Positions 46,186 through 56,319 are shown, counted from the first letter of the stretch. The stretch: DNA of 64,000 nucleotides from Bacillus alveayuensis (GCA_030812955.1 JAUSTR010000003.1:1-64000); one strand, 5' to 3'. Numbers and translations are program-made. The notes: generated from the letters alone by a model not told the origin.

Positions 46186-47325
46186 TTATTCATGAGTATG
46201 GTGTAATGCACAACGGTTCGGGCCGATTTCTAATTCTTGTTGTTTTTCAATATCAACTTTCACGTGCCCACGGTTAATCGCTACAATATCTTCAAAGTTT
46301 GGAGGTGTTTCAGTATTCGCACCTGCCACAACTTGTTTGATAAATTCATCTTTTTGTTTGTTTTGCATCATATCATTGCGTGCACGAATATTTCCAAGCG
46401 AATCACCAATAAACCCTTCTTGATTTATTTCCTCATCTAAATTTGCATAGTGAGCTGGTAAGACAATGACATCATCCGCAATGGAAGCGACTTTTTCATA
46501 AACGGTCTCGTATAAATCAGCCGCCCACTCCGCTACTTTGCCGCCTAAATCTGGGCGACCTAATCCACCAACAAAAATCGTATCTCCTGAAAAAAGCAAT
46601 TGATGATTTACGAAAAATGAAACACTGCCCGGAGTATGACCTGGTGTTTTAACTGCTAAAACCTCTAAGTTTACATTTTCGAATTCAATCGTATGATGTT
46701 CCTCTAATGGTGCGAAATCAAAAACAGCACCTTCGCTTTTCATTAAGTAATAAGTGGCACCTGTTCGCTCAGCTAATTCTTTTCCGCCTGAAATATGATC
46801 AGCATGTAAATGAGAATCGACGATATGGGTAATTTTGACACCTTCATCGTTTGCTACATCTTCATACACATTAATAAAACGTGATGGATCTACGACAAGC
46901 GCCTCTTTTCCAGAAAGGACCATATAGGATAGACAACCTTTTCCGACACGAATAAATTGATATACTTTCATATTTTCATCTTCATATACTTTAATTTTTT
47001 GCAAATGTTCACTCCATGCTTTCATACCACCACGAAGTGTGTATACATTGTCAAATCCAACTTCAACTAATTGTTCTGCTACAAATTGCGCCGAGCCACC
47101 TTTTGCACATACGACAATCACTGCTTTATCCTTTGGAAGTTGATCAACGATTCCATCTACCCCTTCAATTAGCTCAAAATAAGGAATATTTAAATACTCA
47201 AAGTTTTCACCTTCAATTTTCCAATCGTTAAAATCACTTTCATTACGCACATCTAAAATGAAGAGATGTTCCTTCTTGAACACTTTTTCTGCTACTTGTT
47301 TAGCAGTCATTTCTTTTACATTCAT
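46186..47325 (-). CDS. yrkH: Rhodanese-MBL persulfide dioxygenase-like protein
   Basis: This 379-residue fusion has a rhodanese domain first (about 1-110, active Cys in [10 protein letters not shown]), then a metallo-beta-lactamase domain (about 120-320) with HLHADH and TPGHTPGS, the ETHE1-type iron-site pattern. It oxidises persulfides to sulfite and handles sulfane sulfur; in S. aureus CstB the domain order differs. The ribosome site is the GGGGG run before ATG. A second copy of the same fusion is at 49810-50946. Confidence 0.9.
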   Translation of the reverse strand: MNVKEMTAKQVAEKVFKKEHLFILDVRNESDFNDWKIEGENFEYLNIPYFELIEGVDGIVDQLPKDKAVIVVCAKGGSAQFVAEQLVEVGFDNVYTLRGGMKAWSEHLQKIKVYEDENMKVYQFIRVGKGCLSYMVLSGKEALVVDPSRFINVYEDVANDEGVKITHIVDSHLHADHISGGKELAERTGATYYLMKSEGAVFDFAPLEEHHTIEFENVNLEVLAVKTPGHTPGSVSFFVNHQLLFSGDTIFVGGLGRPDLGGKVAEWAADLYETVYEKVASIADDVIVLPAHYANLDEEINQEGFIGDSLGNIRARNDMMQNKQKDEFIKQVVAGANTETPPNFEDIVAINRGHVKVDIEKQQELEIGPNRCALHHTHE

Positions 47326-47365
47326 TCCTAATACCCCCTACCGTATTTTAAATGATAAAAATTTT

Positions 47366-47938
47366 TTATTTTTGTGTTGTTTCTTTTCGTCCAGTCCATT
47401 TCGACATTCCAGGCACTACATTATAAACGTTCTTGAACCCATTTTCAGAAAGCTTTTGGGCAGCTAAATCACTACGTGTACCAGTACGGCAGACAACGTA
47501 AATGACATCTGATTGATTCAGTTCTCCCATTCGCTCTTCTAGCTCACCAAGTGGAATCGATTTTGCTCCCGGAATATGCCCGAAAGCGTACTCAGCTGAT
47601 TCGCGAACGTCAACAATGACCATTTCTTCGTTATTTTCCAATAACGCTTGTAGTTCTTCGTTCGTTACAACGTTTGGAAATTTCGTTTCTCCATTTGTGT
47701 CCTTATCAGTCTCTTTACGAATATAGTGTTTTAAAATATCACCCTCTTCAATGGTTCCAAGATATTGATGTCCTGTACTTTCAGCCCAAGCTTTAATATC
47801 AGCAGTTGAACCTTTGTCAGTTGCTTGCACCTCGATCACTTGACCAGATTCTAAATCGTTCATCGCCTTTTTTGTTTTGACGATCGGCATTGGACAAGAT
47901 AATCCTTTTGCATCTACTATTTGATTGGCTTTAATCAT
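47366..47938 (-). CDS. yrkF: TusA-rhodanese fusion protein
   Basis: The 190 residues combine a TusA domain (1-75, Cys in LSCPMPIVKTKKAM) with a rhodanese domain (about 90-190, active Cys in VVCRTGTRSD). It is probably a sulfurtransferase that passes sulfur between its two Cys. A strong AAGGAGG site precedes ATG. It matches YrkF of B. subtilis by domain make-up and position. Confidence 0.92.
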   Translation of the reverse strand: MIKANQIVDAKGLSCPMPIVKTKKAMNDLESGQVIEVQATDKGSTADIKAWAESTGHQYLGTIEEGDILKHYIRKETDKDTNGETKFPNVVTNEELQALLENNEEMVIVDVRESAEYAFGHIPGAKSIPLGELEERMGELNQSDVIYVVCRTGTRSDLAAQKLSENGFKNVYNVVPGMSKWTGRKETTQK

Positions 47939-47984
47939 CCAATGATTCCTCCTTATATGTTGAGATTTATTTAAATATTATCCT

Positions 47985-48281
47985 TTATTCAACTGGACCT
48001 TCCCAGTCTAGCATACCACCTGACATATTGATGACGTTGTAGCCATAACTTTCAAGAAATTGAACGGCTCGTGAACTTCTTCCACCTGAACGGCAAACGA
48101 TAATATATTCTTTCTCTTTATCTAATTCATTCATGCGGTATTCTAATAAACTTAATGGAATATTGACAGCTCCTGGAATTTTCCCTTCCGCTACCTCTTC
48201 AACTTCACGAACATCAATAAAATTTAATGTTTTTCCTTGATTCAATAATGATTCGACTTCTTTTGCTGTTATTTGCTTCAA
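47985..48281 (-). CDS. Rhodanese-domain protein
   Basis: A single rhodanese domain of 98 residues with active-site loop CRSGGRSS. The start is TTG 48281, behind AAGGAGG; no ATG fits. A half-site of the sulfur-regulon operator (CGGTATA) lies just upstream. It probably takes sulfane sulfur from persulfide donors to TusA or sulfite. Confidence 0.88.
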   Translation of the reverse strand: MKQITAKEVESLLNQGKTLNFIDVREVEEVAEGKIPGAVNIPLSLLEYRMNELDKEKEYIIVCRSGGRSSRAVQFLESYGYNVINMSGGMLDWEGPVE

Positions 48282-48363
48282 AGATATAACCTCCTTATCG
48301 GTATAGCAATGTTTGCATTTTTCGAAGGAAGAGTCTGTGTGGTCACCACACAGCTTTAAAAAT

Positions 48364-48846
48364 TTAAATAAATAAGTTTACGTTTCCTTCTTCGGCATCA
48401 GCTAAATAAGCTGCAACACCAGCATATTCGATTCCATCCATAAGCTCCTCTTTACTTAAGCCGAGAAGGTCAACCGTCATTTGACAGGCAACTAATTTTA
48501 TATCTTGTTCCTTAGCCATTTCGATTAATTGCGGGAGCGGCATTGCATTATGTTTCTTAATAACATGCTTAATCATTTTCGGACCAATGCCAGCAAAATT
48601 CATTTTGGAAAGTCCCATTTTATCTGCCCCACGCGGCATCATTTTTCCGAACATTTTTTCAAGAAATCCTTTTTTCACAGGAACTTGTTGATCTTTTCGT
48701 AAAGCATTTAAACCCCAAAATGTATGAAAAATCGTTACGTCATGATCGTAAGCGGCAGCACCATTAGCAATAATATACGCCGCCATTGCTTTGTCATAAT
48801 CACCGCTGAATAAAATAATGTTTGTTTTTTTCTTTTGTTCTGACAT
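48364..48846 (-). CDS. yrkE: DsrE/DsrF-like protein
   Basis: This 160-residue protein of the DsrE/DrsE/YrkE fold has a likely sulfur-binding Cys in LVACQMTVDLL. It starts MSEQKKKTNIILFSGDYDKA with an AAGGAGG site. YrkE-type proteins occur with TusA and rhodanese and are thought to carry sulfane sulfur. An 18-bp operator lies 29 bases upstream of the start. Confidence 0.85.
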   Translation of the reverse strand: MSEQKKKTNIILFSGDYDKAMAAYIIANGAAAYDHDVTIFHTFWGLNALRKDQQVPVKKGFLEKMFGKMMPRGADKMGLSKMNFAGIGPKMIKHVIKKHNAMPLPQLIEMAKEQDIKLVACQMTVDLLGLSKEELMDGIEYAGVAAYLADAEEGNVNLFI

Positions 48847-48874
48847 TTAGCGTCCTCCTTTCTTTTTATTTACA

Positions 48875-48892
48875 TATACTCGTAATGGTATA
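48875..48892. promoter_or_regulatory. CstR operator upstream of yrkE
   Basis: TATACTCGTAATGGTATA, a slightly diverged copy of the TATACCC-N4-GGGTATA operator. It is the weakest of the four sites. Confidence 0.6.
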
Positions 48893-48908
48893 TTTCATAC
48901 AAAAAAAA

Positions 48909-49136
48909 TTAAGCTTTTTCTATCCAAAAAGTTAAAACACCTTGCTCTTCTTTATGATCTAATAGTTTATGGCCACTAGCATTTGCCCATGCAGCCAAGT
49001 CATTTTTTGCTCCTTTATCCGTCGTTTGGACTTCTAAAACTTGACCTGAAGCTAATTCATCCATTGCTTTCTTTGTTCTAACAATTGGCATCGGACAGGA
49101 TAGACCTTTTGCATCCACTACTTTATCAGTTTTCAC
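48909..49136 (-). CDS. TusA-like sulfur carrier (second)
   Basis: This 75-residue TusA-fold protein has Cys in LSCPMPIVRTKKAM. The start is GTG 49136, nine bases after AGGAGG; the ATG at 49157 precedes that site. It is close in sequence to the other two TusA domains of the cluster. Its promoter region holds a CstR operator. Confidence 0.88.
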   Translation of the reverse strand: MKTDKVVDAKGLSCPMPIVRTKKAMDELASGQVLEVQTTDKGAKNDLAAWANASGHKLLDHKEEQGVLTFWIEKA

Positions 49137-49163
49137 TTTCGATAACCTCCTTTTCATTATCTT

Positions 49164-49181
49164 TATACCCTAATAGGTATA
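49164..49181. promoter_or_regulatory. CstR operator upstream of tusA
   Basis: TATACCCTAATAGGTATA, an 18-bp near-palindrome, 28 bases upstream of the GTG start. Confidence 0.75.
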
Positions 49182-49234
49182 TTATTATATGTTAAAAAAA
49201 CTGTCAACATGTTATAAACATATTTTTAAAATTT

Positions 49235-49495
49235 TTACCGACTTTTCACTAATAAATGAACGGCTTCTTTCACATGTTGATCCGTTTGCTCTCCTTTTTC
49301 AATACTTTCTCTTACACAATGTTCGAGATTTGCACTAACGATAACAGCAATTGTGCTATTCATCGCATTTCGTGCCGCAGATAGCTGGGTAATAACACTT
49401 TTACAATCTTTACCTTGTTCTATCATGCCAAGAACCCCTTTTATTTGCCCTTCTATGCGCTTTAAGCGATTTTTCATTTCTTTGTTATATTCCAT
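49235..49495 (-). CDS. cstR: CstR-type persulfide-sensing repressor (CsoR family)
   Basis: This 86-residue four-helix DNA-binding repressor of the CsoR/DUF156 family has Cys31 and Cys60. The copper-ligand His expected four residues before the second Cys is Asn56, so the copper site is broken and the persulfide-sensing CstR type is indicated. Four 18-bp operators flank the cluster, including one 213 bases upstream of this gene. It corresponds to YrkD of B. subtilis. Confidence 0.88.
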   Translation of the reverse strand: MEYNKEMKNRLKRIEGQIKGVLGMIEQGKDCKSVITQLSAARNAMNSTIAVIVSANLEHCVRESIEKGEQTDQHVKEAVHLLVKSR

Positions 49496-49520
49496 CTAAA
49501 ACACCCCTTTCATCTTTTTT

Positions 49521-49578
49521 AAGGCTGTTTTCGTAAGCTATGAAAGTCGAAAAGCAACAATCTAATAGAAGACTTTTT
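49521..49578 (-). repeat. Dispersed MITE-like repeat, copy E (shortened)
   Basis: The plus strand starts AAGGCTGTTTTCGTAAGC and holds GTCGAAAAGC, the complement of the family core. It lacks the inner GCAAGCG hairpin. It gives the best view of the right terminus, AAGGCTGTTTTC, which mirrors the left terminus AAGGCTCTTTTC of other copies. Confidence 0.65.
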
Positions 49579-49707
49579 AAAAATTTTCACATATAAGCCT
49601 TTCTTTATAAATATGAAAGATTTATCTTCTTTCAGTTTAGAAATGGTGCTTAAAACATCCTTAAATAAAATAATATTCATAAATTATGTTACTGTGTAGT
49701 ATTATCA

Positions 49708-49725
49708 TATACCCTTATAGGTATA
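49708..49725. promoter_or_regulatory. CstR operator upstream of cstR
   Basis: TATACCCTTATAGGTATA, an 18-bp near-palindrome between cstR and the end of the neighbouring rhodanese-MBL gene. It indicates autoregulation. Confidence 0.75.
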
Positions 49726-49809
49726 TTGTCAAGTACTAATGACAAACATAAAACTTTATGATTTTCTGAAAAATGGGATACCTTATGTGGTACCCCATTT
49801 GTATTTCCA

Positions 49810-50946
49810 TTACCGAACGGCACAACGGTTTGGACCTATTTCCATTTCACGTTGCTGTTCTTCATCTGGATTTAATTTTCCCATATTCGTTTGGCGAATT
49901 TCTTGATAGGAATTAGGTTGAGGAGGCAAATTTTCCGTTACTGTTTTTCTAAACTCATTCTCGTCAGCAATGTTTAAACCATGATTTACTTTATACAGTA
50001 TTCCTAATTTTTCAGCTACACTGCCGTCAGCATTCATCTCGTTTATTCCCATAAAATGTGCTGGCAAGACAATTAATTCATCTGCTAGTTGTTTATAACG
50101 TCCATATAGAGTTTGACGTAAATCGCTGACCCAATCATCCGCTTTTCCAGCCAAGTCTGGGCGACCAATCGAATCGACGAATAAAATGTCCCCTGTTAAT
50201 AAATATTGATCATCTACAATAAACGAAGTACTACCAATAGTATGACCTGGAGAGTAAATGGCTTCAATCGTAACAGTTCCTACCTTAACCTTATCCCCGT
50301 CTTTGATTGGAGTGTATGAAAACGTCACTTCACCTGCGTCTTTTGGCGGCAAGTAGTACGTAGCCCCAAACTTTTCTGCAAGCTTTCTACCACCAGAAAT
50401 ATGGTCTGCATGAAGGTGCGAATCAATAATATGTTTAATGGTAATTTGATGTTCCTTTGCAAATTGTTCATACGGATCAATCATTCGATTCGTATCAATT
50501 AATACCCCTTCTCCATTAGATTCTATTAAATAAGATAAGCAGCCTTTGCCAAGTCGAACAAATTGATAAATCGTTCCACCACTTTTTAAATGGCCAATTT
50601 TAATCGGTTCTAAATGCTCACTCCACGCTTTCATACCACCTTCAATTGAATAAACATCATGAAACCCTGCTTCAACTAATTGTTCAGCTACCATCATGGA
50701 AGAACCGCCTTTTGCACAAACGACGTAAATGTTTTGATCTTTCGGCAGTTTATCGATAATCGTATCTACCCCTTCGATAAGCTCGAAATACGGAACATTT
50801 ATTACTTCAATATTTTTCCCCTCAATTTTCCAATCATCAAAGTCCCCAGTATTGCGGACATCAAGAATGAATAAATGTTCTCCATTTATCACTTTTTTAG
50901 CTAATTGTTGAACTGATATGCTTTTAGCCCCTTTTTGATCTGACAA
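49810..50946 (-). CDS. Second rhodanese-MBL persulfide dioxygenase-like protein
   Basis: This 378-residue paralog of the protein at 46186-47325 has the same order of domains: rhodanese (Cys in [10 protein letters not shown]) then metallo-beta-lactamase with HLHADH and SPGHTIGS, and the common tail MEIGPNRCA. The start is TTG 50946, behind AAGGAGG. It follows a DsrE gene and forms a second, separately regulated sulfur unit. Confidence 0.9.
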   Translation of the reverse strand: MSDQKGAKSISVQQLAKKVINGEHLFILDVRNTGDFDDWKIEGKNIEVINVPYFELIEGVDTIIDKLPKDQNIYVVCAKGGSSMMVAEQLVEAGFHDVYSIEGGMKAWSEHLEPIKIGHLKSGGTIYQFVRLGKGCLSYLIESNGEGVLIDTNRMIDPYEQFAKEHQITIKHIIDSHLHADHISGGRKLAEKFGATYYLPPKDAGEVTFSYTPIKDGDKVKVGTVTIEAIYSPGHTIGSTSFIVDDQYLLTGDILFVDSIGRPDLAGKADDWVSDLRQTLYGRYKQLADELIVLPAHFMGINEMNADGSVAEKLGILYKVNHGLNIADENEFRKTVTENLPPQPNSYQEIRQTNMGKLNPDEEQQREMEIGPNRCAVR

Positions 50947-51009
50947 AAAAATCCCTCCTTACAACAATTTTTCGGAACGTGTTAATCATACAGGTTCTTG
51001 AAAATTTGA

Positions 51010-51399
51010 TTAAAATGTCAACGTAATATCTGCATCTTTAGCAAAGTTTAAAAACGTAGCTGCTCCAGCAACATCAATACCTTCAACGAAATGTTCTTTT
51101 TGAAGATTCATAACATCCATTGTCATTTGGCAGGCAATCAATTTTACGCCAAGCTCTTGAGCCATTTTCACTAGTTCTTCAATGGAAGGCACATTCGCTT
51201 TTTTAAAACCCTCTTGGAAATGCTCTCTTCCTTCTGGAGTAGGTAAATTTTTATGAGCTTCTTTATGAATTAAATTTAATCCTTCAAATGTAAAGAAAAT
51301 ACCTACTTCAGCATCTGTCGCAGCCGCTGCTGTTGCAATATTAAAAACTTTATAAGCATCAAATAAACCACCATTTGCAGCAATAATCGCTACTTTCAT
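51010..51399 (-). CDS. DsrE-like protein (second)
   Basis: This 129-residue DsrE-fold protein with Cys in LIACQMTMDVM starts MKVAIIAANGG behind AAGGAGG. It is shorter than the YrkE-like copy. It is the first gene of a two-gene unit with the MBL protein; an operator lies 75 bases upstream. Confidence 0.85.
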   Translation of the reverse strand: MKVAIIAANGGLFDAYKVFNIATAAAATDAEVGIFFTFEGLNLIHKEAHKNLPTPEGREHFQEGFKKANVPSIEELVKMAQELGVKLIACQMTMDVMNLQKEHFVEGIDVAGAATFLNFAKDADITLTF

Positions 51400-51473
51400 T
51401 ATTTATTCCTCCTTCAATCGTTATCATAACTCTAATTTGTTCATTATAAACAAGGTAATGTTATTTTTTTACC

Positions 51474-51491
51474 ATTACCCCTTTGGGTATA
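51474..51491. promoter_or_regulatory. CstR operator upstream of the dsrE-MBL unit
   Basis: ATTACCC-CTTT-GGGTATA, 18 bp, with a complete right half. The rest of the 51400-51713 gap is AT-rich and carries no gene. Confidence 0.7.
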
Positions 51492-51713
51492 TATTAATCC
51501 TTTGACCAACTTACTGTCAAGATATTGACGTCATAATGTTTTTCTTTTGTTTTTTCAGAACGATGATTGAAAGAAAAAATATAGCTACAACTTAGGTTAG
51601 AGATCAAGCTTAAATAAAAGATTATGAAAATGCTAAATTTCGCTAAAACAAAACATATTTTTTAAACACGGGAACAAAATATAGATGATTTCCTAGAAGA
51701 AAGGTGGAACAAA

Positions 51714-53075
51714 ATGAAAAGGACAACAGTAAGGTTATTTCTTATTTTAAGCATGATGTTAAGTTCGATCTTTTCTGTTCATGTCCAACATGGACAAGCA
51801 AACAGTAATCCGTATGTTTTATACGAAGTGAAATCGGGAGATAGTTTATGGAAAGTGAGTAAGCGTTATGGTTATTCAGTGGAGACAATTAAAAAATTAA
51901 ACGGGCTTTCACAAAACACAATAGTACCTGGCCAGTCCTTATTAATTCCAAGTGATACGTATATCGTTCTTCATGGAGAATCATTATTTGATATTGCTTT
52001 TCGCCACTCTATTCCTATATCGCTCTTAGCTCAACATAACCATATTAAAACTCACGATGCAATCAGTCCCGGAAGAAAAATAAAAGTTCCCCAAATTCCG
52101 AACCGATCCATTAAAACAGGTGGTTATTTCGTTCCAAAGGGATATGAGGCAGATCTTAATATCATCAACCGTTATTCTCCTCTTATAACAAACATAGGTG
52201 TGTTTGAATACCACCCTAATTGGAACGGCAATTTAAGCAGTTTGTCTGCTAATCATATTATAAAAGAAGCGTGGATCAAACATAGTTATCCAGTTGCGGT
52301 CGTTACAAACTTGAGCTCAAGAGGATTTGATCCTGATATGTCTCATCATTTATTAACGAATCAAGCAACACGGAAAAACTTAATCAACAACATTGACCGT
52401 CTCCTCCGTACCCATGATTATAAAGGGGTAAACATTGATTTTGAAGGGTTGCGACCTCAAGATAGACAAGCATTTAACCAATTTATGAAGGAATTGCGAC
52501 AGAAATTAAAGCCTTCTGGATTCACAATTTCAATTGCAGTTCCGCCAAAGCAAGCTGATCACTATCCAGAATATCATAGCGCTTATGATTACAAGACACT
52601 CGGAAAAATGGTCGATCAATTTTTTATTATGGCATACGACTGGCATTGGCCAGGTGGATCCCCAGGTCCAATTGCACCTTATCAAAAGGTAAAAGAAACA
52701 TTAAATTATGCCATAAAAGTGATCCCAAAAAATAAAATTTACTTAGGAATTGCTATGTACGCATATGATTGGCGATACGATCAGAACGGGAAAACAAAAG
52801 GGCAAGCTTATTCACAACAATTGGCCATCGACAAGGCCGTAACATATGGCTCGCCAATTATTTATGATTTAGCTTCTCGATCACCTCACTTCGTCTATAC
52901 GGATGCAAACGGGTTGATGCATGAGGTATGGTTTGAAGATGCACGCAGTATATGGAGCAAATATCGACTCGTAGCGGAGTATGGAATTGCTGGTATGGGA
53001 GGATGGCAGCTCGGTTTACCATTTCCACAAGCAGAAACCTTGCTAAAGGACCGTTTTCATATTCAAAAGCCATAA
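51714..53075 (+). CDS. LysM glycoside hydrolase family 18 (SleL/YaaH-like)
   Basis: This exported hydrolase of 453 residues has a signal peptide (about 1-28), two LysM peptidoglycan-binding motifs (about 35-80 and 82-126), and a GH18 barrel (about 140-450). The catalytic Glu244 lies in GVNIDFEGL, and MAYDWHW and GGWQLGL complete the active site. It probably cleaves cortex peptidoglycan (N-acetylglucosaminidase) in spore germination, like SleL. AAAGGTGG lies seven bases upstream of ATG. Confidence 0.9.
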   Translation: MKRTTVRLFLILSMMLSSIFSVHVQHGQANSNPYVLYEVKSGDSLWKVSKRYGYSVETIKKLNGLSQNTIVPGQSLLIPSDTYIVLHGESLFDIAFRHSIPISLLAQHNHIKTHDAISPGRKIKVPQIPNRSIKTGGYFVPKGYEADLNIINRYSPLITNIGVFEYHPNWNGNLSSLSANHIIKEAWIKHSYPVAVVTNLSSRGFDPDMSHHLLTNQATRKNLINNIDRLLRTHDYKGVNIDFEGLRPQDRQAFNQFMKELRQKLKPSGFTISIAVPPKQADHYPEYHSAYDYKTLGKMVDQFFIMAYDWHWPGGSPGPIAPYQKVKETLNYAIKVIPKNKIYLGIAMYAYDWRYDQNGKTKGQAYSQQLAIDKAVTYGSPIIYDLASRSPHFVYTDANGLMHEVWFEDARSIWSKYRLVAEYGIAGMGGWQLGLPFPQAETLLKDRFHIQKP

Positions 53076-53090
53076 TTGAAAAGCAAAAGA

Positions 53091-53124
53091 CCTTTACTAT
53101 ATGATTGTTTACATATAGTAAAGG
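53091..53124. terminator. Bidirectional terminator, GH18 and iclR
   Basis: CCTTTACTATATG, 8-base loop, CATATAGTAAAGG (perfect 13-bp stem) between convergent genes, with TGATAATTTTT after it. Confidence 0.85.
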
Positions 53125-53146
53125 TGATAATTTTTAAACATTCATC

Positions 53147-53920
53147 CTATTTACCAACATAGCCAAGTCTTGCTGAAATTTGTTTTCCAATTTCAATCAT
53201 TTGCGGCTTCAGTTGTTCAAGCCTCTCATCTGTCATTCGAATCGTTGGTCCTGATACGCTTACCGCTGCAATAACTTTACCTAAATGGTCAAATATGGGG
53301 ACCGCAATGCAACGAATCCCATATTCGTTTTCTTCGAGATCAAGCGCATACCCTTTTTCTTTCACTCGGATGAGTTCTTTCAAAAACTCATCCTTATTTG
53401 TAATCGTATGTTTCGTGTGCATTGGCAATCCTTTTCGATCTAAAATGTCAAGGACGATATTGGATGGCAAATGAGCGAGGATGGCTTTTCCAACTGACGT
53501 ACAATGCATTGGTGCACGCTTCCCAACTTTTGAATGCATTCGCAACGTTTCGTTTCCGTCTAATTTCTCAATATAAACAACTTCCCCTTGATCATACACA
53601 ACAAGATGGATGACTTCATTTGTCTCATTTTCGAGCTTCTTTAAAAATGGTTTAGCCTCCGTTCGAAGGTCAATGGACTCTAACAATTTTGAGCTAATCT
53701 CTAAAAATGTATATCCAAGTTTATAACGCCCCGTTTCACGATCTTGTTCAATATAACCATACTGAACAAGAGTTGATAAAATTCGATAAACAGAGCTTTT
53801 GTTAATATCAATCTGATTGGCAATCTCTGTCACACCTAAGCCGCCTTTTTTTAAACTAACTAGGTGTATGATATCCAACGCTCGGCTTACGGATTTGACC
53901 ATATTTTCTCGTTCCATCAT
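53147..53920 (-). CDS. IclR family regulator, likely of glycolate use
   Basis: This 257-residue regulator has an N-terminal winged helix-turn-helix (about 8-70; NKSSVYRILSTLVQYGYI) and a C-terminal effector domain (about 80-255) with HCTSVGKAILAHLP near 137 and the ENEYGIRCIAVPIFD loop near 198-212. Two adjacent ATGs occur; the first (53920) is close to AAGGTG and the second may be used. It lies directly after glcB and near two identical operators, so it most likely controls the glycolate genes. Confidence 0.85.
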   Translation of the reverse strand: MMERENMVKSVSRALDIIHLVSLKKGGLGVTEIANQIDINKSSVYRILSTLVQYGYIEQDRETGRYKLGYTFLEISSKLLESIDLRTEAKPFLKKLENETNEVIHLVVYDQGEVVYIEKLDGNETLRMHSKVGKRAPMHCTSVGKAILAHLPSNIVLDILDRKGLPMHTKHTITNKDEFLKELIRVKEKGYALDLEENEYGIRCIAVPIFDHLGKVIAAVSVSGPTIRMTDERLEQLKPQMIEIGKQISARLGYVGK

Positions 53921-54068
53921 TTTTCACCTTCTAATATCTCATTCAAAAAATATCGTTTGGTTAAAATATCATGCTTATTTCATTATGACAGGAAGAACAA
54001 AAACTGCCAAGCTGCTTCTATTTCATGATTTTAGCGAAAGTCGGCTCCAATTTCTACACGAGACCAAC

Positions 54069-54110
54069 ATGAAAAAATGACGGAAGGCACCCCTTTAGAA
54101 GGATGCCTTC
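54069..54110 (-). terminator. Terminator of the glc operon
   Basis: The minus strand reads GAAGGCATCC, loop, GGGTGCCTTC, then CGTCATTTTTTC, just after the glcB stop. Confidence 0.8.
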
Positions 54111-54121
54111 ATCAAAAACAA

Positions 54122-56302
54122 TTACTGTTTTACAGCATATTTTGCTTTTGCTTCAAGGCGGCGGCGATGTAAAATCGGTTCTGTATAGCCATTCGGCTGA
54201 TCATACCCTTTGAAAACAAGGTCGCATGCTGCTTGGAATGCAACAGAGTTGTCATAGTCTTTGGACATTGGACGGTAACCAGGTTCATTCGCATTTTGTT
54301 CATCCACCACTTTGGCCATCCGCTTAAGCGTTTCAATTACTTGCTCTTTTGACACAATACCGTGGTGTAACCAGTTGGCAATATGTTGGCTCGAAATGCG
54401 TAATGTGGCCCGGTCTTCCATTAAGCCAATATTGTTAATATCCGGAACTTTTGAACAGCCAATACCTAACTCTACCCAACGAACAACATATCCTAAAATC
54501 CCTTGAGCATTATTATCTAATTCTTGTTGGATTTCTTCAGGAGTCCAGTTCGAATTTTCTGCAACTGGAATTTGTAATATCTCATCGCGCAAGTCTTCAA
54601 TGGATTTCAGCAACTCGTTTTGGACTTCTGTTACATTTACTTCATGGTAATGCAGTGCATGCAATGTTGCAGCTGTTGGAGATGGCACCCATGCTGTATT
54701 GGCACCTGCTTTTGGATGAGCGATTTTCTGTTGGATCATTGCTGCCATCATATCAGGCATCGCCCACATTCCTTTACCGATTTGAGCACGTCCTTTAAAC
54801 CCTGTTTCTAATCCAATATTTACATTGGAACGCTCATATGCTTCTAGCCATGTCGATGATTTCATATCATTTTTTCGGATCATTGGCCCTGCTTCCATTG
54901 AAGTATGAATTTCATCACCAGTTCTGTCTAAGAAACCAGTATTAATAAATACGATGCGATCTTTTACTTCACGAATACAAGCTTTCAAGTTCAAAGTTGT
55001 GCGGCGTTCTTCATCCATCACGCCAATTTTTAGTGTATGCCGTTCTAAACCAAGCAAATCTTCGACCCGGTCAAAGAGCAAGTTTGCGAATGCAACTTCT
55101 TCTGATCCGTGCATTTTCGGTTTGACAATATAAACTGATCCCTTTCTCGAATTGACAAATTTACTATTTCCAATAAGGGAATGTTTTGCAATTAAACTAG
55201 TCACAACTGTATCCAAAATTCCTTCTTGGATTTCTTCGTCATTTGCAGTAAGGATGGCACTATTTGTCATTAAATGGCCAACATTTCGAACAAACATTAA
55301 AGAGCGCCCTGGAAGAGTCAATTCTCCCCCTGTTTTCGATGTATACGTTCGATCCGCATTAAGTGTTCGGGTAATTGTTTGATTACCTTTTGTAAATGTA
55401 GCAGTCAAATCCCCTTTTATAAGACCTAGCCAGTTGCGATATACAAGGACCTTATCTTCGGCATCAACGGCTGCGACTGAATCTTCACAATCCATGATGG
55501 TCGTGACGGCTGCTTCTAAAAGAATGTCTTTGATGCCCGCTTCATCTGTTTTACCAATTGGAGAATTTCTGTCTATTTGAATTTCGATATGAAGCCCGTT
55601 GTTTTTCAATAATACGGTAGAAGGGTTAATAGCACTACCTTGATATCCAACAAACTTTTCTTCTTCTTTCAGTTTGACACTGTTACCATTTTTCAACGTA
55701 ACGAATAAGTTTCCTTCTTGGATGGAATATTGAACAGCTTCACGATGAGATCCTTCTTGTAATGGTACAGCTTCATCAAGGAATTTTCTTGCATACGCAA
55801 TTACTTTTTCACCGCGGACCGGATTATATGCCCCTTTTCGTTCAGCTCCATTTTCTTCACTAATTACATCCGTTCCATAAAGAGCGTCATAAAGACTACC
55901 CCAACGAGCATTGGCAGCATTTAGAGCATAGCGAGCATTGCTAACGGGAACGACTAGCTGCGGCCCAGCTTGAACAGAAATTTCATCATCGACATTTTCC
56001 GTTGTAATTTGGAAATCTTCTACTTCTGGTTCTAAATAACCGATTTCTTGTAAGAAAGATTTATATTTTTCAAAGTTGATATGACCTCTGTTCTTTCTAT
56101 GCCACTCATTGATTTTCTCTTGAATTTCATCACGGCGCTTCAGTAACTTCTTATTGATTGGAGTTAGCTCGTCAACAAGGTTTTCAAACCCAGACCAGAA
56201 ATGATCCTTTTCCACCCCGCTATTTGGAAGTACTTCATGATTAATAAATTCATATAAAATATCCGCTACTTGCAAATTTCCTACTTTAACGTATTTCGTC
56301 AT
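54122..56302 (-). CDS. glcB: Malate synthase G
   Basis: This enzyme condenses glyoxylate and acetyl-CoA to malate, assimilating the product of glycolate oxidase. It has 726 residues, the size of the G form, from ATG 56302 (AAGGGG eight bases upstream). A start 36 bases earlier is open but lacks a site. Motifs include MDCEDSV near 276, [12 protein letters not shown] near 406, and [14 protein letters not shown] near 457-470. Its promoter region carries a copy of the glc operator. Confidence 0.95.
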   Translation of the reverse strand: MTKYVKVGNLQVADILYEFINHEVLPNSGVEKDHFWSGFENLVDELTPINKKLLKRRDEIQEKINEWHRKNRGHINFEKYKSFLQEIGYLEPEVEDFQITTENVDDEISVQAGPQLVVPVSNARYALNAANARWGSLYDALYGTDVISEENGAERKGAYNPVRGEKVIAYARKFLDEAVPLQEGSHREAVQYSIQEGNLFVTLKNGNSVKLKEEEKFVGYQGSAINPSTVLLKNNGLHIEIQIDRNSPIGKTDEAGIKDILLEAAVTTIMDCEDSVAAVDAEDKVLVYRNWLGLIKGDLTATFTKGNQTITRTLNADRTYTSKTGGELTLPGRSLMFVRNVGHLMTNSAILTANDEEIQEGILDTVVTSLIAKHSLIGNSKFVNSRKGSVYIVKPKMHGSEEVAFANLLFDRVEDLLGLERHTLKIGVMDEERRTTLNLKACIREVKDRIVFINTGFLDRTGDEIHTSMEAGPMIRKNDMKSSTWLEAYERSNVNIGLETGFKGRAQIGKGMWAMPDMMAAMIQQKIAHPKAGANTAWVPSPTAATLHALHYHEVNVTEVQNELLKSIEDLRDEILQIPVAENSNWTPEEIQQELDNNAQGILGYVVRWVELGIGCSKVPDINNIGLMEDRATLRISSQHIANWLHHGIVSKEQVIETLKRMAKVVDEQNANEPGYRPMSKDYDNSVAFQAACDLVFKGYDQPNGYTEPILHRRRLEAKAKYAVKQ

Positions 56303-56319
56303 TCTCCCATCCCCTTTTT

